From Candidatus Methanosuratincola sp. (GTDB lineage Archaea > Thermoproteota > Methanomethylicia > Methanomethylicales > Methanomethylicaceae), in NCBI GenBank assembly GCA_029907755.1, contig JARYLH010000001.1, forward strand, positions 1 through 43,318: a DNA stretch of 43,318 nucleotides, given 5' to 3'. A program made the translations under genes and the position numbers. The notes below the pieces were generated by a model. That model made no database searches. It was not told where the DNA came from and saw only the letters and a program-made list of their open reading frames with translations. Below are positions 23,366-31,422 of this stretch, in pieces; the first letter of the stretch is position 1; each line of letters starts with the position of its first letter.

Positions 23366-24049
23366 ATGGCGGAGCCTTCAGGCAGCGGGCTTGAGGGGCG
23401 GCATCCCCCCAGGTCGAAGAGAGAGCTCGAGATCCTTCTCGAGACGATCAGAGAGTTCGAGGGACCGAATATTGCTTACGAGCAGTACAGGCTTCCGGCG
23501 CAGCTTGCCGCTGAAGTCATATGGTACATCGAGATGAGACACCGGGACATCCAGGGAAAGCGGATCGTCGACCTCGGGTGCGGGACTGGGATGCTCACAG
23601 CCGGGGCTGCGCTGATGGGGGCGGATTACGTCGTCGGGGTCGACATCGACATCGGATCGATCCTCAAGGCTAAGGAGGCCTGTAAGGCGCTCTCTTTGGC
23701 TTCTGCCGTGGACTTTGTCAACTCAGAGGTCAGCATGCTCGAGCTTGATGCCGACGTGGTTGTCCAGAACCCCCCGTTTGGGGTCCGTGTGAGGGGCGCG
23801 GACAGGGCTTTCATCCGCAAGAGCCTGGAGATCGCCTCCAAGGTCTACTCGATACACAAGGGGGGCGAGGCGGTGATGGGGTTTGTATCAGCATTCGTGG
23901 CGGAGTGCGGCGGTCGCATCGATGAAGTAGTTCCGTTAAAGATAAAACTCTCGCCGACCTATCACTTCCATAAAAAGAGATCATATGCCTTTGAGGCTCA
24001 TCTATTCAGGATCGTGAGGGACAGGCAGACATGTCTAAAACAAAGATAG
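23366..24049 (+). CDS. METTL5-like N6-adenine rRNA/DNA methyltransferase
   Basis: A 227-residue class I methyltransferase with the METTL5-like substrate motif EQYRLPAQLAAEVIW, SAM motif VDLGCGTGMLTAGA and catalytic NPPFGVR. The NPPF tetrad and overall plan match the archaeal relatives of METTL5, which in eukaryotes forms m6A in 18S rRNA with TRMT112. The substrate here is not shown. The ATG at 23366 is preceded by TTGGAGGAT with good spacing. The gene overlaps the csl4 start by 19 bases. Confidence 0.87.
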   Translation: MAEPSGSGLEGRHPPRSKRELEILLETIREFEGPNIAYEQYRLPAQLAAEVIWYIEMRHRDIQGKRIVDLGCGTGMLTAGAALMGADYVVGVDIDIGSILKAKEACKALSLASAVDFVNSEVSMLELDADVVVQNPPFGVRVRGADRAFIRKSLEIASKVYSIHKGGEAVMGFVSAFVAECGGRIDEVVPLKIKLSPTYHFHKKRSYAFEAHLFRIVRDRQTCLKQR

Positions 24050-24585
24050 TTTCTCCCGGGGAGAAGCTCGGGGTCATCGAAGAGTATATGCCGGGTAGCG
24101 GCACATACGAGGAGGACGGCAAGATCTTTTCCAGCATGGCAGGGGAGGTCGAGGTTGACGCCAAGAACAGGAGTGTAGGCGTGGTCCCAGGCAGGAGGGC
24201 CTCGGTGCCCGAGGTCGGCGACACGGTCGAGGGGGTAGTGGTTGGGATGAAGGAGGACGTCGCGCTTGTGAAGATCGTGGAGATAAAGGGGAAGAGGCCG
24301 CTGACAGGGGACTTCTCGGCGCAGCTGCACGTCTCGCAGGTTTCGAAGGACTACACCAAGAGCATATTCGACGCCGTGAACCTGAATGACAGGATCCTTG
24401 CGAAGGTCACGACCGGATGGGCTCCCTACCAGCTATCGACGGTAGAGGATGATCTGGGAGTGATTTACGCCACCTGCACGAAGTGCGGCGGTGACCTCGT
24501 GCTCAAGAAGGGGAAGCTCTACTGCACCAATGACAATATATCGGAGAAGAAGAAGATATCAAGGCTATATCTTCTGAAGGAGTAG
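24031..24585 (+). CDS. csl4: Exosome RNA-binding subunit Csl4
   Basis: A 184-residue Csl4 that caps the archaeal exosome and helps feed RNA to the Rrp41/Rrp42 ring. The N-terminal domain (VSPGEKLGVIEEYMPGSGTY), a central S1 domain (VGDTVEGVVVGMKEDVALVK) and a C-terminal zinc ribbon (CTKCGG ... YCTND) occur in the usual order. It overlaps the upstream methyltransferase gene and precedes rpo11 by seven bases. The second half of the ribbon keeps only one obvious Cys. Confidence 0.93.
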   Translation: MSKTKIVSPGEKLGVIEEYMPGSGTYEEDGKIFSSMAGEVEVDAKNRSVGVVPGRRASVPEVGDTVEGVVVGMKEDVALVKIVEIKGKRPLTGDFSAQLHVSQVSKDYTKSIFDAVNLNDRILAKVTTGWAPYQLSTVEDDLGVIYATCTKCGGDLVLKKGKLYCTNDNISEKKKISRLYLLKE

Positions 24586-24592
24586 AGTCGGT

Positions 24593-24868
24593 ATGAAGGT
24601 CAAAGTCATCAGCGAAGGGAAGAACAGGCTCGAGGTGGAGATACCAGGGGAGGATCACACGCTTGGCAACTACCTCAGGGCGACACTGCTCTCGGTCAAG
24701 GGCGTGAAGCAGGCAGGATACGACATAATCCACCCGCTGACCGGGGGGATAAGGGTGGTAGTGGTGACGGAGGAGGGTGTTGCGCCGCGGGCGGCGGTCG
24801 CGGAGGCCCTGAGCAGGATGGGCAGGGAAGTCGAGGAGTTTAAGGAGAAGGTAAAGTCAAGCGCGTGA
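24593..24868 (+). CDS. rpo11: RNA polymerase subunit Rpo11 (RpoL)
   Basis: A 91-residue subunit that pairs with Rpo3 in the assembly platform of archaeal RNA polymerase (eukaryotic Rpb11). The hallmark DHTLGNYLRATLL motif and the following YDIIHPLTGGIRVVV are present. The neighbouring csl4 gene is the usual archaeal partner. It is followed by a long T-rich tract that probably ends the transcript. Confidence 0.95.
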   Translation: MKVKVISEGKNRLEVEIPGEDHTLGNYLRATLLSVKGVKQAGYDIIHPLTGGIRVVVVTEEGVAPRAAVAEALSRMGREVEEFKEKVKSSA

Positions 24869-24926
24869 GCCCCCATAAGGGCCGCAAACTATTGCAAGGA
24901 GCGGGATCCATCCGGCAGCCACCTGG

Positions 24927-24960
24927 TTGTTTTTGCTTTGTTTTGTTTTGTTTTATTTTG
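24927..24960 (+). terminator. T-rich pentamer tract (TTTTG-type repeats) after rpo11
   Basis: The stretch consists of repeated TTTTG/TTTTA units in plus orientation. It is well placed for intrinsic termination of the rpo11 transcript, and it also creates the hydrophobic, spurious N-terminal extension of the next reading frame. Confidence 0.5.
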
Positions 24961-25037
24961 CCCATAAGATATTTTTGGAAGCCAGGGGTTATTCGGTTCG
25001 TGCGGTGAAAACTTTGGGGGAAGCCCCAGACAAGGAC

Positions 25038-25442
25038 ATGTACGAGACGATCCAGACCCTCTCGAAGGACAAGGGGCTCTCCAGGCTCGGGGACTCGTTC
25101 GTAAACCTCGTCTACTCATCCGCAAAGTCCAGGTCTTCAGGAAGACCGTTCGGAGGCAAAGTGCCAGACAAGATCCTCTCGAGGTCGCTCTCGATTTCAG
25201 GAGTGAAGTTTCCGACCCGGCTCAACCACGGGGAGCGGGGGGACATCGTCGAGGGGGCGCTTGCCTATGCATGGACAAAGGACCTCCTCACGCTCGAAGA
25301 GGCTGTGGGTGTGCTCGAGGCGGGGCTAAGGGGGGTGAAGTGCGAGAGCAGACGCGAGGAGGAAGAGGCTGCAGTCAAGGCATTCTCGGTGCTCTTCTTG
25401 ACAGCTATGAGGAGAATCTGCGATCATGGCACGGGGGCGTGA
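25038..25442 (+). CDS. RNase III family-like small protein
   Basis: About 134 residues. The segments LGDSFVNLVYSSAKSRSSGR, KVPDKILSRSLSISG and NHGERGDIVEGALAYAWTKD recall a small archaeal family annotated as RNase III-like: a G-D-x-x-V-N box, and the ERGD-x-VEGALAYAW helix that resembles the RNase III signature. There is no dsRNA-binding domain. Whether it cleaves RNA is unknown. I start at ATG 25038 with AAGGAC upstream. Extending to 24927 would translate the T-rich tract into a meaningless hydrophobic leader. GTG 25005 is an alternative. It is followed directly by an unknown gene. Confidence 0.65.
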   Translation: MYETIQTLSKDKGLSRLGDSFVNLVYSSAKSRSSGRPFGGKVPDKILSRSLSISGVKFPTRLNHGERGDIVEGALAYAWTKDLLTLEEAVGVLEAGLRGVKCESRREEEEAAVKAFSVLFLTAMRRICDHGTGA

Positions 25443-25811
25443 ATGGTGGCGAAGAGGGAGACCAGGATAGCGTACATAGACGCCGTTCCGGGCATGGGGA
25501 GAGTCCTGATCATAATATTCCGAGGAGGGTGGATAGACGCCATCGCGTCCTGCGAAACCACCAAGGCTGAGGGGATCATCGAATGGTTTAGGTCATCAGG
25601 TTACCTCGATGAGCTGAAAGCATTCGCGGCAGGCGGAGGCCTACTTGCGATGCAGGGCGTTTCGGAGCTCGAGGAATGGCTCGCGGAGCGCGGGATTCGG
25701 AGAGAGGAACTCCCAGCAAGGAACTTGAGGCAGGCCTCGGTAATAATGGAGGGGCTGAGGGAGTACCACAGGAGCAGAGGCAGGGACTTAGGCGGGGGAT
25801 TGACGTCCTAA
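25443..25811 (+). CDS. Uncharacterised protein following the RNase III-like gene
   Basis: A 122-residue soluble protein whose ATG follows the upstream stop without a gap, so it is co-transcribed with the RNase III-like gene. The N-terminal strand region (TRIAYIDAVPGMGRVLIIIF), a hydrophobic-aromatic helix pair (GIIEWFRSSGYLDELKAF) and a helical C-terminus ending RDLGGGLTS are seen. There are no Cys, no membrane helix and no familiar motif. Its place between two RNA-related genes suggests a related job, but that is only context. Confidence 0.6.
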   Translation: MVAKRETRIAYIDAVPGMGRVLIIIFRGGWIDAIASCETTKAEGIIEWFRSSGYLDELKAFAAGGGLLAMQGVSELEEWLAERGIRREELPARNLRQASVIMEGLREYHRSRGRDLGGGLTS

Positions 25812-25820
25812 AGCATCCTG

Positions 25821-25870
25821 GGCTGCCCTGGAGGGCGAGGCAAACTGCCTCAACGGTAGCGCCTTCAGCC
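25821..25870 (+). other. Potential RNA hairpin in the 25812-26020 spacer
   Basis: The 209-base spacer before tfs holds no convincing gene. GGCTG (25821-25825) can pair with CAGCC (25866-25870), GGC (25834-25836) with GCC (25861-25863), and GAGGCA (25837-25842) with TGCCTC (25846-25851), making one interrupted stem-loop. No tRNA, C/D-box or ACA signature was found, so it may be chance in GC-rich DNA. Confidence 0.2.
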
Positions 25871-26020
25871 ATTTTAGCCAGAGGGGTGCTGCATTCGGGT
25901 TGAACAGAAGCAGCTGTGCCAGACAGAAGACGGTTATCCGACTTCGCCCAGACCGAAGGGAGGGGATTCCCCGCCGAAATGGTTAAATCAAGAGGGGTGG
26001 ATTTTGGGTGGGGGTCAACG

Positions 26021-26350
26021 TTGGAGTTCTGCCCTAACTGCAACTGCATACTTCTTGAAGACAGGAGGAGGAAGGTACTCGTCTGCAGGAAGTGCAAGTT
26101 CGAGAAGAGCATCGGTGTAGAGAGCTCCCAGAGATTCGTTGAGGTTCTGGAGAGGAAGAGCGAAACGGTTATCGTGAAGGATAACGATCCGAGCAAGGAG
26201 AGGACCCTCCCTATCACGAAGGCAGAATGCAAGAGGTGCGGCAACATGGAGGCCTACTACTGGATGATGCAGACGAGGAGCGCAGACGAGCCGTCCACGC
26301 GCTTCTACCGCTGCACAAAGTGCGGGACGACGTGGCGCGAATATGAGTGA
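26021..26350 (+). CDS. tfs: Transcription factor S (TFIIS/RPB9-like)
   Basis: A 109-residue transcript-cleavage factor that helps stalled archaeal RNA polymerase. It has an N-terminal zinc ribbon (CPNC ... CRKC) and a C-terminal ribbon (CKRCG ... CTKCG) with the acidic hairpin QTRSADEPSTRFY whose D-E pair enters the polymerase active site. The TTG at 26021 gives the family's usual N-terminus and length and is preceded by GGGTGGGGG. Starts further upstream would add about 14-35 residues with no counterpart in the family. Confidence 0.92.
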   Translation: MEFCPNCNCILLEDRRRKVLVCRKCKFEKSIGVESSQRFVEVLERKSETVIVKDNDPSKERTLPITKAECKRCGNMEAYYWMMQTRSADEPSTRFYRCTKCGTTWREYE

Positions 26351-26468
26351 GGGCGGGACGCAGCTCCAGTTGCATAGACCCCGAACGCCAGCAAAGAAGG
26401 CGGACGCCCACACAGACAGCAGTTCTTAAGTATTAAGACAGTTTATAGGTTGAGCTGGAGGGACGAAT

Positions 26469-27221
26469 GTGTTTAAGGCAGTTCTCGCCGACAGCAGGGT
26501 CTGGAAGAGCATAATCGAGTCGGTCTCAACTCTCGTGGATGAGGGGGTCTTTGTCGCCGACCCGTCAGGGATAAAGCTGAGGGCAATGGATCCATCGAGG
26601 GTGGCAATGGTCGACCTAGATCTCCCCAAGGGGGCATTCGAGAGCTACGAGTGTTCAGGGGAGGTCCCGATCGGCGTCAATTTTGAGGACATGAAGAATG
26701 TGATGAGGAGGGCTGGCTCTAACGAGAAGCTGGAGATCGAAAAAGGGGAGGACGAGGCGAGGCTCAAGATGCGGCTCAGAGGAAAGACGACTAGGACCTT
26801 CTCGTTGCCGCTTCTGGACACCGGAAAGGAGGAGCTGTCGGTACCCCGGATCCCGTTCAATGTCACGGTGAAGGCGCCTGCTTCAACCATCAATGAGGCA
26901 ATCAAGGACGCAGATGTCGTGAGTGACTTTGTCCGGATGTCGGTCGAGGACGGGCAGATGAGGATCACCGCGAGCGGGGATAGGGGAGAGGTGGAGATCG
27001 TGATCACCAAGGAGAGCGGGGAGCTACTCTCCGTCGAGGTCAAGGAGCCGTCACAGGCGCTGTACAGCCTCAACTACCTCAGCAAGATGATGACAGCTTC
27101 ATCGTTGGCTGAAATAGTGGCGGTAATGTTCTCCAAGGATATGCCCCTGAGGCTCGACTTCAACCTCTCCAGCGGAGGCAAGATTGTCTACTACCTGGCC
27201 CCGAGGATGGAATCTGAGTAG
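26469..27221 (+). CDS. pcn: DNA polymerase sliding clamp PCNA
   Basis: A 250-residue PCNA, the ring that tethers replicative DNA polymerases and other factors to DNA. Both halves of the clamp fold are evident, with the family segments FVADPSGIKLRAMDPSRVAM, the interdomain connector (about residues 118-130) and LDFNLSSGGKIVYYLAPRM at the end. The GTG start follows GGAGGGACGAAT. A TATA-like AGTTTATAGG lies some 25-30 bases upstream. It leads the replication block PCNA-PriL-PriS-GINS. Confidence 0.96.
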   Translation: MFKAVLADSRVWKSIIESVSTLVDEGVFVADPSGIKLRAMDPSRVAMVDLDLPKGAFESYECSGEVPIGVNFEDMKNVMRRAGSNEKLEIEKGEDEARLKMRLRGKTTRTFSLPLLDTGKEELSVPRIPFNVTVKAPASTINEAIKDADVVSDFVRMSVEDGQMRITASGDRGEVEIVITKESGELLSVEVKEPSQALYSLNYLSKMMTASSLAEIVAVMFSKDMPLRLDFNLSSGGKIVYYLAPRMESE

Positions 27222-27238
27222 CCAGAGCCAGTCGATAG

Positions 27239-28321
27239 ATGAGCCTGATGCTGACCAAGGAAGACCTTGCCAAATACCCCTTTCTCAAACAGTCTGCAGC
27301 ATACATTGAGAGCATGCAGCTGAACCTTGGCGATCTCGCGGCTGAGGAGTATTCAGGCATCCTCAGTAAGGCGCTTATGAGGATAAGGGACAGCATAGAC
27401 AGAAAAATCAGGCCGGTTGATCTGTCCGACCCGGAGTCTGAGATCATCTCATACCCGCTCTCACTCGCACTTGTCTACGGCAGCAAGTCCAACTGGCTTC
27501 TCAACAGGTTCGCCAGTATCGAGGCCAAACGGGTCGAGGAGGAGCTCAGGAAGGAGCCCGGGGACAGGATACTAGAGATCGCGAAGTTTGGTTTTTCCTG
27601 GGAGATCGAACGGGTTGACCTAAAGCTCGAATATGAAGAGCTCCCCTTCAGCATTCCTCTCCAATCTTACCTTGAAGCGGCCACCAACTTCAACGATGCC
27701 CACTGGAAGCTGATCAACAGATACGTGAAAGGGGGGAGCGTCTTCCTCAATTCAGGAAGCCTTGCCCGGCTGATTTCCGAGGGCTTCAAGTCCAAGATCA
27801 TCAGGAGGGCCTCCGAGAGGGAGATGCACAACTTTCGGATTCCCGATACACTCGCCCCTCACATGGACGAGATACTGAGGTATGCCCAAGAGAATATGCA
27901 GTTTGACGAGGAGCTTCCGCAGGGCCTTGTGAGCGATGCCAGACCGCCTTGCATAGTCGCAATAATGGAGGACGTCAAGGCTGGGAAAAGCCTCTCGCAC
28001 ATGGCCAGGTTCGCACTTACCACGTTCATGGTAAATGTTGGCGAGAGTGTTGACGAGGTGCTGAAGCTCTTTGGCAATGTTGCGGACTTTGACGAGGGGA
28101 AGGCCAGGTACCAGATCGAACACATAGCAGGGATGATCGGATCGAGGACAAAGTACAAGCCTCCGAAATGCGACGTGCTCAGGTCTTTCGGCCTATGCGT
28201 CGGCATGGATCAATTCTGCAAAAAAGCCAAGCACCCCCTTAACTACTACAGGACAAAACTCAAGATCCTGGGAGGATCCGGAGGTCAAACCGGTGCACGA
28301 GATCGTAAGAAAGGAGTTTAG
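27239..28321 (+). CDS. priL: DNA primase large subunit PriL
   Basis: A 360-residue PriL that supports RNA/DNA primer synthesis by PriS. The four cysteines of the C-terminal 4Fe-4S domain are seen at 238 (RPPC), 311 (KCDVL), 320 (GLC) and 327 (FCKK), with the usual HPLNYY after the last. The N-terminal helical domain has the typical YPLSLALVYG segment. It starts 18 bases after pcn and overlaps priS by 29 bases. The C-terminal tail is polar (GGQTGARDRKKGV). Confidence 0.94.
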   Translation: MSLMLTKEDLAKYPFLKQSAAYIESMQLNLGDLAAEEYSGILSKALMRIRDSIDRKIRPVDLSDPESEIISYPLSLALVYGSKSNWLLNRFASIEAKRVEEELRKEPGDRILEIAKFGFSWEIERVDLKLEYEELPFSIPLQSYLEAATNFNDAHWKLINRYVKGGSVFLNSGSLARLISEGFKSKIIRRASEREMHNFRIPDTLAPHMDEILRYAQENMQFDEELPQGLVSDARPPCIVAIMEDVKAGKSLSHMARFALTTFMVNVGESVDEVLKLFGNVADFDEGKARYQIEHIAGMIGSRTKYKPPKCDVLRSFGLCVGMDQFCKKAKHPLNYYRTKLKILGGSGGQTGARDRKKGV

Positions 28322-29516
28322 CAAGTACTATTCAGGATTGGGGGCAGAGGATTTCCAGGTACCGGATATGCCACATAGGGAGTTTGCATTTCTCCAGTTC
28401 GGTGGCGAGGTGATGATCAGACACATGAAGTTCCTCGATCCCGCATCGCTGAAGGAGTATATCGTGGAGAATACGCCCGCTCACATTTACCATTCCTCCG
28501 CCTATTACGAGACGCCCGAAGCGACGGACATGAATGAAAAGGGATGGCTCGGGGCGGACCTCGTGTTCGACGTTGACTCGGACCACATAAGGACAGAGTG
28601 CAAGGAGAGGCATGACCGGTGGCGTTGCACGGAGTGCGGTATGGAAGGGGCGGGGTTCCCCCCCGAAAGCTGCCCACGCTGCGGGATGAAGAAGATCGAC
28701 ACGCGGACTTGGATCTGCGAAGATTGCCTGGAGGCCGCAAAGAAGGAGGTGATAAAGATAATCGACGAGTACCTCGTCCCAGACTTTGGGGTCTCGTATT
28801 CAGATTTCGAGGTTTACTTCTCCGGTCACAGGGGATACCACATACACGTGAGGAGCCAGACGTTCCGCATGCTCTCGGGAGACGGGAGGAGAGAGATTGC
28901 TGACTATGTAAGGGGGATCGGGCTCGACATAAAATTGCACGGATTCAGGGAGGTCAAAAATGAGCTCTTAGTAGGTCCGGATATGAAGGATGGCGGCTGG
29001 AGGGGAAGGGTTGCAAGGGCAATATACGAATTCGTAAACAGGGCTTCACTCGAGGATCTGAAAAAGGCAGTCTCTCCCGCCGTGGCGAAGAGCCTGTTCG
29101 AGAACAAGGATAAGTTCCTGAAGAACATAGAGTCCGACCCACCCTACTGGGGGGGCCTGAAGGGGTACACGCTGGAAAGCATCGAAAAAATAGCGAGCGC
29201 CTCGATCAAGGACCTCATTTGCAACATAGATGAGAGGGTCACAATAGACTCGAAGAGGCTGATAAGGTGCCCCAACAGCCTACATGGGAAGTCAGGGCTA
29301 AGGACGCTCCGCGTTGATTACAGCAGCATCGACGATTTCGACCCGCTAAAGGAGGCTGTCGCCTTCAGGCATGGCAGTATAAGGATATATGTTAAAGAAG
29401 CCCCTCGTGTTAGGATAGGGGACGAAGAGCTGGGGCCCCTAAAGGACAAAACGCTGGAGGTCCCGCTGGCGCTCGGCCTATACCTCATATGCAGGGGGGC
29501 AGCCGAGCCGAGGTGA
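28293..29516 (+). CDS. priS: DNA primase catalytic subunit PriS
   Basis: A 407-residue archaeo-eukaryotic primase. The catalytic acidic pair lies in VFDVDSD (D93, D95) and the nucleotide-binding motif in FSGHRGYHIHV. Between them is an extended cysteine module with three CxxC pairs (112/115, 127/130, 142/145), richer than the single zinc knuckle typical of PriS. GTG start with GGAGGTC upstream, overlapping priL, implies coupled translation of the heterodimer. Confidence 0.94.
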   Translation: MHEIVRKEFSKYYSGLGAEDFQVPDMPHREFAFLQFGGEVMIRHMKFLDPASLKEYIVENTPAHIYHSSAYYETPEATDMNEKGWLGADLVFDVDSDHIRTECKERHDRWRCTECGMEGAGFPPESCPRCGMKKIDTRTWICEDCLEAAKKEVIKIIDEYLVPDFGVSYSDFEVYFSGHRGYHIHVRSQTFRMLSGDGRREIADYVRGIGLDIKLHGFREVKNELLVGPDMKDGGWRGRVARAIYEFVNRASLEDLKKAVSPAVAKSLFENKDKFLKNIESDPPYWGGLKGYTLESIEKIASASIKDLICNIDERVTIDSKRLIRCPNSLHGKSGLRTLRVDYSSIDDFDPLKEAVAFRHGSIRIYVKEAPRVRIGDEELGPLKDKTLEVPLALGLYLICRGAAEPR

Positions 29517-29523
29517 CAAGGAG

Positions 29524-29997
29524 TTGTACAGGAAGATACTGGACTTCTGGATCGCAGAGAGGGAGGGCCAGGAGCTGCAGAAGCTCCCCGATGGTTTCAT
29601 CGACGAGGTGAACAGGTACCTGGAGGACCTCGGCGGGGGAGCCGAGGGCGTCAGGGGGAGGCTGATGCAGGAGGAGCTGAAGAGGGCCAAGACTGCACTC
29701 GCGGAGCTCAGGCTGCTCAGGAAGTCCAAGATATGCAGGGACTTCCTTTCGGGAACCCTCGATCTTGGGAAGTTGCTCGAGGACGAGAAGGGGTTCTTCA
29801 AGGAAAAGGTCACCGAACATGCCCCAGAAGAGGGTACGAAAAGGATATTAGCCAGATTGCTCGGAGATGTTCCACCGTTCGTAGGGGTAGATTTAAAAAC
29901 ATATGGCCCCTATAAGACCGAGGACGTTGCGCTGCTTCCAGCGCAGAACGCTGAGGCCCTCATCAAGAGGGGTATCGCAGCAGAGATTAAGAGGTAA
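29524..29997 (+). CDS. GINS complex subunit (Gins51 type)
   Basis: A 157-residue protein. The N-terminal part is helical (A domain). The last 45 residues (VPPFVGVDLKTYGPYKTEDV then ALLPAQNAEALIKRGIAAEI) form the small beta-rich B domain in the C-terminal position seen in archaeal Gins51. GINS joins MCM and GAN/Cdc45 in the replicative helicase. It follows priS by seven bases, and this order (primase, GINS) fits co-production of replisome parts. TTG start with GAGGTGA upstream. A separate Gins23 gene is not in this window. Confidence 0.87.
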   Translation: MYRKILDFWIAEREGQELQKLPDGFIDEVNRYLEDLGGGAEGVRGRLMQEELKRAKTALAELRLLRKSKICRDFLSGTLDLGKLLEDEKGFFKEKVTEHAPEEGTKRILARLLGDVPPFVGVDLKTYGPYKTEDVALLPAQNAEALIKRGIAAEIKR

Positions 29998-30002
29998 TCG
30001 AG

Positions 30003-30278
30003 ATGAAGGCTCCAAAAGAGATAAACACGTACTGCCCGAAGTGCAAGGCTTACACGGCTCACAGCGTGACCCTTTACAAGAAGGGCAAGGAGAGGGCGCT
30101 GGCAGAGGGCACAAGGAGGTACGAGAGGAAGAAGCTTGGATACGGCAGCTCCAGGAAGCCGGTCCAGAAGAGGACAGCCAAGACGACCAAGAAGCTGAGC
30201 CTGAAGCTGAAGTGCAAGAAGTGCGGCTACCAGAACCAGAGGAAAGGGATCAGGCTCAAGAAGCTGGAGATAGTCTGA
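30003..30278 (+). CDS. rpl44e: Ribosomal protein eL42 (L44e)
   Basis: A 91-residue, very basic zinc-binding large-subunit protein. The two CxxC pairs (CPKC near residues 11-14 and CKKC near 71-74) and the central RRYERKKLGYGSSRKPVQKR are diagnostic. It follows the GINS gene by five bases and precedes eS27, as in many archaea. Confidence 0.97.
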   Translation: MKAPKEINTYCPKCKAYTAHSVTLYKKGKERALAEGTRRYERKKLGYGSSRKPVQKRTAKTTKKLSLKLKCKKCGYQNQRKGIRLKKLEIV

Positions 30279-30288
30279 GGTGCAAGAA

Positions 30289-30486
30289 ATGAAGAGGAAA
30301 GAGATGTTCACGCCTGTACCGAGAAGCAAGTTCTACATGGTCCAGTGCCCCGAGTGCGGGAACGAGCAGACGGTATTCTCGCACGTCGCCACCGTTGTGA
30401 AGTGCAACATTTGCGGGAAGGACCTGGCACTGCCGACCGGCGGCAAGAGCGAAATTCTCTCTGACAAGGTCAGGGAGATAAGCTAG
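30289..30486 (+). CDS. rps27e: Ribosomal protein eS27
   Basis: A 65-residue small-subunit zinc-ribbon protein with CPECG and CNICG pairs flanking NEQTVFSHVATVVK, and a PTGGKSEI segment near the end. The ATG at 30289 is preceded by GAGGTG with normal spacing. A GTG nine bases upstream is possible but less likely. It ends the run before a hairpin-plus-T-tract terminator. Confidence 0.96.
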   Translation: MKRKEMFTPVPRSKFYMVQCPECGNEQTVFSHVATVVKCNICGKDLALPTGGKSEILSDKVREIS

Positions 30487-30508
30487 AAGGTCATCATTTT
30501 TTCCTAAG

Positions 30509-30537
30509 GGGGCATTCCTGTGCCCCTGGAGTTTTTT
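30509..30537 (+). terminator. Hairpin plus T6 terminator between eS27 and aIF2-alpha
   Basis: GGGGCA (30509-30514) and TGCCCC (30521-30526) form a perfect 6-bp stem with a 6-base loop, followed by TTTTTT (30532-30537). This looks like a bacterial-style intrinsic terminator, which is uncommon in archaea. A TTTTTT tract also lies just before it. Confidence 0.6.
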
Positions 30538-30540
30538 GGG

Positions 30541-30552
30541 ATAAACTTATAA
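30541..30552 (+). promoter_or_regulatory. TATA box candidate for the aIF2-alpha operon
   Basis: ATAAACTTATAA lies immediately after the terminator and about 75 bases before the aIF2-alpha ATG. This suggests aIF2-alpha and nop10 have their own promoter apart from the eL42-eS27 transcript. Confidence 0.45.
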
Positions 30553-30623
30553 CTTGTCGTTCAATATGCTTACTTCAAGCTTAGGATCGCGCTCACTCGT
30601 CAATTGATCAAAGGTGTTTAGTG

Positions 30624-31409
30624 ATGGTTCTCAGAAAGAAGGAATACCCGGAGATCGGGGAGTTCGTAATCGCGACTGCTGTGAGGCTTCAGGAGCACGG
30701 CGTTTACGTGAGCCTGGATGAGTACGGAAAGAACGGCTATGTCCCGATAGGCGAGGTCGCCTCTACATGGGTCAAGAACATAAAGGACTTTGTGAAGGAA
30801 GGGCAAAAACTCGTCCTCAAGGTAATCAGGATCGACGAAAGGAAGGGGCACATCGACCTTTCGCTCAGGAAGGTGACCGAGAGGGAGAAGAAGGAGAAGC
30901 TGATCCAGTGGAAGAAGTCGAAGAAGGCTGAAAAGATCCTGGAGATGGCGGCCAAGAAGATTGGCAAGGGGCTACAGGACGCGATAAGAATGGTCGGGAT
31001 ACCCCTCGAGGACAGGTACGGCGACCTGTACGCCGCGCTCGAGCAGCTCGTCCAGAGGGGGCCAAAGGCGGTCATGGAGGCGGGAATAGGCGAGGACTGG
31101 GCAAACGCGCTCTATGACGCTTCGAAGGACCACATAGAGGCGCCGATGGTGCAGATAACAGGCGAGGTAAAGCTCGCCACGAATAGGCCAGAAGGGGTCG
31201 AAGACATCAAGAGGGCGCTAAACGAAGGGATCAAGGCGGTCGATCCGAAGGTTGCAAAGGTGGAGATGTACACGCTCGGAGCCCCCAGGTACAGGATAGA
31301 AATCTCTGCAAAGGACTACAGGGTTGCCGAGGAGCAGATGAAGTCGGCGGTCGAGGCTATAGTAAACAGCTTCAGGAAGTCTGGCGGGACTGCCGAATTC
31401 GTCCGGTAG
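30624..31409 (+). CDS. eif2a: Translation initiation factor 2 subunit alpha (aIF2-alpha)
   Basis: A 261-residue subunit of the aIF2 complex that brings initiator tRNA to the ribosome. Residues 1-80 form the S1 domain (VGVYVSLDEYGKNGYVPIGE-like block, then GHIDLSLRKV). A helical domain (WKKSKKAEKILEMAAKK) and the C-terminal alpha/beta domain (ITGEVKLATNRPEGVEDIKR) follow in normal order. I take the ATG at 30624, with AAAGGTG upstream. A GTG lies directly before it. The neighbour nop10 starts 13 bases after the stop. Confidence 0.96.
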   Translation: MVLRKKEYPEIGEFVIATAVRLQEHGVYVSLDEYGKNGYVPIGEVASTWVKNIKDFVKEGQKLVLKVIRIDERKGHIDLSLRKVTEREKKEKLIQWKKSKKAEKILEMAAKKIGKGLQDAIRMVGIPLEDRYGDLYAALEQLVQRGPKAVMEAGIGEDWANALYDASKDHIEAPMVQITGEVKLATNRPEGVEDIKRALNEGIKAVDPKVAKVEMYTLGAPRYRIEISAKDYRVAEEQMKSAVEAIVNSFRKSGGTAEFVR

Positions 31410-31422
31410 GGGCGTTGGGCGG

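Noticed and set aside
24927..25037. N-terminal hydrophobic signal on the RNase III-like protein
   Set aside because: It is the translation of the TTTTG-repeat tract with no ribosome site. The conserved protein begins near 25038.
25821..25870. tRNA or C/D-box guide RNA in the 25.8 kb spacer
   Set aside because: There is no acceptor stem or T-loop pattern and no proper C or D box. It is kept only as an unassigned hairpin.
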